DNA of 64,000 bases from Lysinibacillus timonensis. Its GTDB lineage: Bacteria > Bacillota > Bacilli > Bacillales_A > Planococcaceae. Where the stretch lies: positions 3,060,001-3,124,000 of the forward strand of contig NZ_LT985980.1 of NCBI RefSeq assembly GCF_900291985.1. Reading direction: 5' to 3'. Shown here piece after piece: positions 61,411 through 64,000 of this stretch (position 1 is its first letter; each line of letters begins with the position of its first letter). A program made the position numbers and the translations under genes. Under the pieces are notes generated by a model that saw nothing but the letters and a program-made list of their open reading frames with translations, had not been told where the DNA came from and searched no databases.

Positions 61411-61562
61411 ACTTTTTCCATTTAGAGCTTAACCTGTACACCTAAGTGTGAATACCCAGCTAATAGAACATCGCTATTCAGTATCGCGCACGATTCTTGA
61501 ATATCATAGGTGGGAAATGGTCAAACTTTTTTTATAAAAATCTCATACTTATTTAAAAAGAG

Positions 61563-61604
61563 TAACTCCATTTTGATCAATCCTTTTTCAAGATGGAGTT
61601 TTTA
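61563..61604 (+). terminator. Orphan terminator-like hairpin
   Basis: AACTCCATTTTG / CAAGATGGAGTT followed by TTTAAA. No gene lies directly upstream, so it could end an unrecognised transcript or be a remnant. Confidence 0.5.
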
Positions 61605-61826
61605 AAGTTACCGAAAGATAAGGATTAAGGGATATTTTTTAATCAATTCTTATTCCAAAGCTACAATTCTGCGAAGGTCGCTTTAATAGTGAGATTCTTT
61701 TTTTATTGGTAGATTTTTTTGTCAACAACGTAAAAGAAAAACTCACTGTCATTTTCGGTTTCTATTAGTTTATTTTTTGCTTTAATGGTTCATCTTAAAG
61801 AAAATTTCAGTTTCATTGTTGACAAC

Positions 61827-61842
61827 ATACCTATAGGGGTAT
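61827..61842. promoter_or_regulatory. CstR-type operator O1 (upstream of cstR)
   Basis: ATACCTATAGGGGTAT, an imperfect palindrome of the ATACCCC...GGGGTAT class bound by CsoR/CstR repressors. TTGACA at 61819-61824 is a good -35 box just before it, so repressor binding would block the promoter. Confidence 0.75.
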
Positions 61843-61893
61843 ATGATGTGTATATCAACACGAATAAATACAAAACAGAAGGGGGCGGCGCAC

Positions 61894-62151
61894 TTGAATT
61901 ATGACGACAAAGTCAAAAATCGTATTAAGCGAATGGAAGGACAACTTCGTGGCATTCTGAAAATGATGGAAGAAGAAAAAGATTGTAGAGCAGTTATTAC
62001 TCAACTTTCAGCAGTACGTTCAGGTGTCGATCGTGCAATAGGCGTTATTGTTAGTCAAAACCTGAAAGATTGTATTATGGATGCAAAAGATGAAGCAGCC
62101 ATAAATGATTCAATTGAAGAAGCTGTTAATCTATTTGTAAAAAGTCGTTAA
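61894..62151 (+). CDS. cstR: CstR-like persulfide-sensing repressor (CsoR/RcnR family)
   Basis: An 85-residue all-helical repressor. Counting from TTG 61894, the sensing cysteines fall at C31 (EEKDCRAVITQL) and C60 (NLKDCIMDA), the same positions as in Staphylococcus aureus CstR. Residue 56 is Asn where copper-sensing CsoR has its ligand His, so persulfide rather than Cu(I) sensing is indicated. RIKRMEGQLRGI is the DNA-facing helix. AAGGGGGCGG precedes the TTG; the longer frame from ATG 61843 lies over the operator. Four matching operators through this locus support autoregulation and operon control. Confidence 0.9.
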   Translation: MNYDDKVKNRIKRMEGQLRGILKMMEEEKDCRAVITQLSAVRSGVDRAIGVIVSQNLKDCIMDAKDEAAINDSIEEAVNLFVKSR

Positions 62152-62178
62152 GCTCGACTTTTTATTTTTAAAGAAACA

Positions 62179-62194
62179 ATACCCCTAGTGGTAT
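62179..62194. promoter_or_regulatory. CstR-type operator O2
   Basis: ATACCCCTAGTGGTAT in the 57-bp gap between cstR and the first rhodanese gene, directly before its ribosome site. Confidence 0.75.
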
Positions 62195-62208
62195 AAGGAG
62201 GTAATGAA

Positions 62209-62556
62209 ATGGAGATATGGATTTTTATTGCTCTTGTGATCATCTTTTTAATTTGGCGAATGAAGCCTGTTAGTGGTTTAAAATCAATATCAACTACAGA
62301 GTTAACAAATGTATTAAATGACAAAGAGAAAGTATTTGTTGATGTTCGTACACCAGGTGAGTATAAATCTCGTAGTATTCGTCAATTTAAAAATATTCCA
62401 CTTGGTTCAGATCTATCGAAACTTCCAAAAGATAAAGAAATCGTTGTGATTTGTCAAAGTGGTATGAGAAGTATCCAAGCATGTAAGCAATTGAAGAAAC
62501 TAGGTTATGAAAAAGTAACAAACGTCCGTGGTGGCATGAGTGCATGGAGAGGTTAA
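62209..62556 (+). CDS. Membrane-anchored rhodanese
   Basis: A 115-residue protein with an N-terminal membrane helix (IWIFIALVIIFLIW) and one rhodanese domain (about residues 28-115). The active loop is CQSGMRS (about residue 84), and VFVDVRTPGEYKSRSI is the conserved early strand. The cysteine would carry a persulfide at the inner membrane face. It lies between operators O2 and O3 in the sulfur operon. The ATG follows AAGGAGG. Confidence 0.9.
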   Translation: MEIWIFIALVIIFLIWRMKPVSGLKSISTTELTNVLNDKEKVFVDVRTPGEYKSRSIRQFKNIPLGSDLSKLPKDKEIVVICQSGMRSIQACKQLKKLGYEKVTNVRGGMSAWRG

Positions 62557-62580
62557 AAACAAAATTAGGAGGAATATGAA

Positions 62581-62877
62581 ATGAAAGAGATTACTGCTAG
62601 AGAAGTTCAACAACGTATAGAAAACGGTGAGAAACTAAATTTAATTGATGTTCGTGAAGTGGATGAAGTACAAGCAGGTCATATCCCTGGTATTACACAT
62701 ATACCCCTAGGGCTACTAGAATTTCGTACACATGAATTAGATAAAAATATACCGTACATTATGGTTTGCCGTTCTGGTGGTCGTAGTGGTCAAGCAACAC
62801 AATACTTACAAAGCCAAGGTTTTGATGTAACCAACATGACAGGTGGCATGCTTAACTGGGAAGGGAAAGTAGAATAA
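62581..62877 (+). CDS. Single-domain rhodanese
   Basis: A 98-residue soluble rhodanese with LNLIDVREVDEVQAGHIPGI and the active loop CRSGGRSGQA (cysteine about residue 63). It probably shuttles sulfane sulfur between the other operon proteins. The ATG follows TTAGGAGG, 24 bp after the previous stop. A partial operator look-alike at 62701-62711 is inside its coding sequence and probably incidental. Confidence 0.92.
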   Translation: MKEITAREVQQRIENGEKLNLIDVREVDEVQAGHIPGITHIPLGLLEFRTHELDKNIPYIMVCRSGGRSGQATQYLQSQGFDVTNMTGGMLNWEGKVE

Positions 62878-62894
62878 TTTTTTTGGAAATAATA

Positions 62895-62910
62895 ATACCC
62901 TATTAGGTAT
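62895..62910. promoter_or_regulatory. CstR-type operator O3
   Basis: ATACCCTATTAGGTAT between the second rhodanese gene and the TusA-rhodanese gene, just before the ribosome site TGGAGG. Confidence 0.7.
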
Positions 62911-62925
62911 ATGGAGGTTTTTGGA

Positions 62926-63489
62926 ATGTCATTAAAAGCAGATGTACAGTTAGACTGCAAAGGACTCGCATGTCCAATGCCGATTGTAAAAACAAAAAAG
63001 GCAATGAATGATGTTAGTGAAGGACAAATCTTAGAAGTGCAAGCGACAGACAAAGGTTCTATTGCAGACCTGAAAGCTTGGTCCGAAAGTATTGGACATC
63101 AATATATCGGCAATAAAGAACAAGATGGTGTCATACTGCACTACATTCGTAAAAGTGGCGATGACCATGAATCGGAAAAGAAATTTGAACAAACGATTAC
63201 CAATGAGGAAGTAATCGATCGTGCTGCTAACGGAGGTATTATTCTTGATGTTCGCGAAGAAGCAGAATATGCATTTGGGCATATTGAAGGTTCTAAATCA
63301 ATCCCAATGGGTGAATTAGAAGTGCGTTTAGATGAATTAGATAAAAATCAAGAAATTTATGTAATTTGTCGTACGGGAACACGCAGTGACTTTGCTGCAC
63401 ATAAACTCTCGGAAAAAGGATTTGCGAAAGTATATAATGTCTTACCAGGATTAGGTTCTTGGAACGGCGATTTATCAAAAAGTATATAA
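62926..63489 (+). CDS. TusA-rhodanese fusion sulfurtransferase
   Basis: A 187-residue two-domain protein. The TusA domain (about residues 1-75) has QLDCKGLACPMPIVKTKKAM with the sulfur-carrier cysteine in LACPMP. The rhodanese domain (about 92-187) has GIILDVREEAEYAFGHIEGS and the active loop CRTGTRS. It resembles part of CstA, which carries rhodanese and TusA domains, but lacks CstA's other rhodanese. It would relay persulfide between cysteines. ATG 62926 is 8 nt after TGGAGG; the upstream ATG 62911 overlaps that site. Confidence 0.9.
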   Translation: MSLKADVQLDCKGLACPMPIVKTKKAMNDVSEGQILEVQATDKGSIADLKAWSESIGHQYIGNKEQDGVILHYIRKSGDDHESEKKFEQTITNEEVIDRAANGGIILDVREEAEYAFGHIEGSKSIPMGELEVRLDELDKNQEIYVICRTGTRSDFAAHKLSEKGFAKVYNVLPGLGSWNGDLSKSI

Positions 63490-63517
63490 AAACATAAATT
63501 AACTGGAGGAATTTATT

Positions 63518-63913
63518 ATGTCTAACAAAGTAGCTATTATTGCAAGTAACGGTGGATTATTTGACGCTTATAAAGTATTTAATATTGCAACGGCGGCAGC
63601 CGCAACGGAAAAAGAGGTAGCCATCTTCTTTACATTTGAAGGGTTAAATTTAATTCATAAACAAGCGATACAACAATTACCGATGCCAGAAGGTCGTGAA
63701 CATTTCGCGGAAGGATTCGCAAAAGCAAATGTACCTAGCATTCCAGAATTAGTAGAGATGGCGATAGACTTGGGCGTAAAATTCATTGGCTGTCAAATGA
63801 CAATGGATGTAATGGGCTTAACAAAGGAAGACTTTATCGATGGAATTGAAGTTGGTGGAGCAGTTACATTCCTAGAATTTGCTAAAGATGCTGCACCAAC
63901 TTTAACATTTTAA
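63518..63913 (+). CDS. DsrE/DsrF-like sulfur-relay protein
   Basis: A 131-residue protein of the DsrE/F/H-like fold. It shows KVAIIASNGGLFDAYKVFNI, VAIFFTFEGLNLI and GVKFIGCQMTMDVMGLTKED, where the cysteine (about residue 93) is the family's sulfur carrier. It is shorter than many DsrE2 proteins (about 155-160 residues) and has no membrane segment. The ATG follows ACTGGAGG. It is the last gene in the window of this operon; a further operator at 63981 points to another unit beyond the edge. Confidence 0.9.
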   Translation: MSNKVAIIASNGGLFDAYKVFNIATAAAATEKEVAIFFTFEGLNLIHKQAIQQLPMPEGREHFAEGFAKANVPSIPELVEMAIDLGVKFIGCQMTMDVMGLTKEDFIDGIEVGGAVTFLEFAKDAAPTLTF

Positions 63914-63936
63914 TACCAAAAGAGTTAGGGGAAAAC

Positions 63937-63964
63937 TAGTGGAAGGGCATATACCCTTCCACTA
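63937..63964. terminator. Perfect inverted repeat after DsrE gene
   Basis: TAGTGGAAGGG / CCCTTCCACTA around a 6-nt loop. On the plus strand it is followed by A, not T, so it is not a standard intrinsic terminator. Confidence 0.5.
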
Positions 63965-63980
63965 AAAAAACATAAGAATA

Positions 63981-63996
63981 ATACCTATGGGGGTAA
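63981..63996. promoter_or_regulatory. CstR-type operator O4 at right edge
   Basis: ATACCTATGGGGGTAA, of the same class as O1-O3. It lies after the DsrE gene and probably controls the next sulfur-oxidation genes, which are outside the window. Confidence 0.65.
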
Positions 63997-64000
63997 TGTG

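Noticed and set aside
62701..62711. Fifth CstR operator inside the second rhodanese gene
   Set aside because: ATACCCCTAGGG is only half of the palindrome and its codons (Ile-Pro-Leu-Gly) are the conserved rhodanese IPLG segment, so the match is probably coincidental.

Overview
The window is low-GC DNA of a spore-forming Bacillales bacterium, most like the Lysinibacillus/Viridibacillus/Psychrobacillus side of Bacillaceae-Planococcaceae. This rests on strong AGGAGG-type ribosome sites with frequent TTG/GTG starts, a CwlJ spore-cortex hydrolase, a DUF3231 protein, an SLH-domain envelope protein, a TPP-riboswitch ykoFEDC operon, and close relatives of Bacillus subtilis PaiA, TmrB, YhfK and RocB. 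The genus is inference. I see no tRNA or rRNA gene, insertion sequence, prophage or CRISPR array. Genes are short mono- to tetracistronic units, usually closed by clear intrinsic terminators.

Layout. 1-5 kb: lipoate ligase edge, a Na+/Ca2+ exchanger-type protein, a decayed GntR-type remnant, an ECF sigma/anti-sigma pair, and a MarR regulator with paiA. 5-11 kb: DUF4256, an unusual cold-shock-fold protein, a lipoprotein, a CAP-SLH surface protein, an erythromycin-esterase homologue and an orphan HicB. 11-15 kb: TPP riboswitch and ykoFEDC thiamine-precursor uptake. 15-25 kb: IclR, CwlJ, a PAS3-GGDEF protein, an MBL hydrolase, small proteins, and an EamA exporter divergent from an AraC regulator. 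25-35 kb: RocB, a truncated YitT protein, a 52-bp tandem array, MarR with duplicated MFS transporters, and a three-gene unknown minus-strand operon. 35-45 kb: a second sigma/anti-sigma pair, tmrB, a DnaA-box-like cluster, manganese catalase, DUF421, EamA/LysR, yhfK and a PepSY protein. 45-53 kb: flavoprotein, serine acetyltransferase, UppP, a frameshifted carboxymuconolactone-decarboxylase gene, two near-identical noncoding RNA units and a ferredoxin-NADP reductase. 53-61 kb: LCP ligase, PhoD-like phosphatase, ECF S component, MscS channel, signal peptidase I and an XRE/DUF3169 pair. 61.8-64 kb: a CstR-type reactive-sulfur operon running off the right edge.

The parts that ordinary genes do not explain are mostly noncoding. 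(1) Two tandem copies of a ~250-nt apparently structured RNA gene differ at one of 227 positions, while their promoter spacers and terminators have diverged. (2) Several palindromic repeat arrays have a period close to 52 bp. Two loci 46 kb apart carry four CGGA-TCCG palindromes with the same 52-61-51 bp spacing, and another locus has nine copies of an exact 52-bp unit. (3) A run of TATCCACA-like nonamers spaced about one helical turn apart lies far from any recognisable oriC gene. (4) CstR-like operator palindromes recur four times through the sulfur operon.

Several intergenic stretches hold decayed gene ends (FCD/GntR, AHSA1, CMD and unidentified fragments), so the region has been losing genes.
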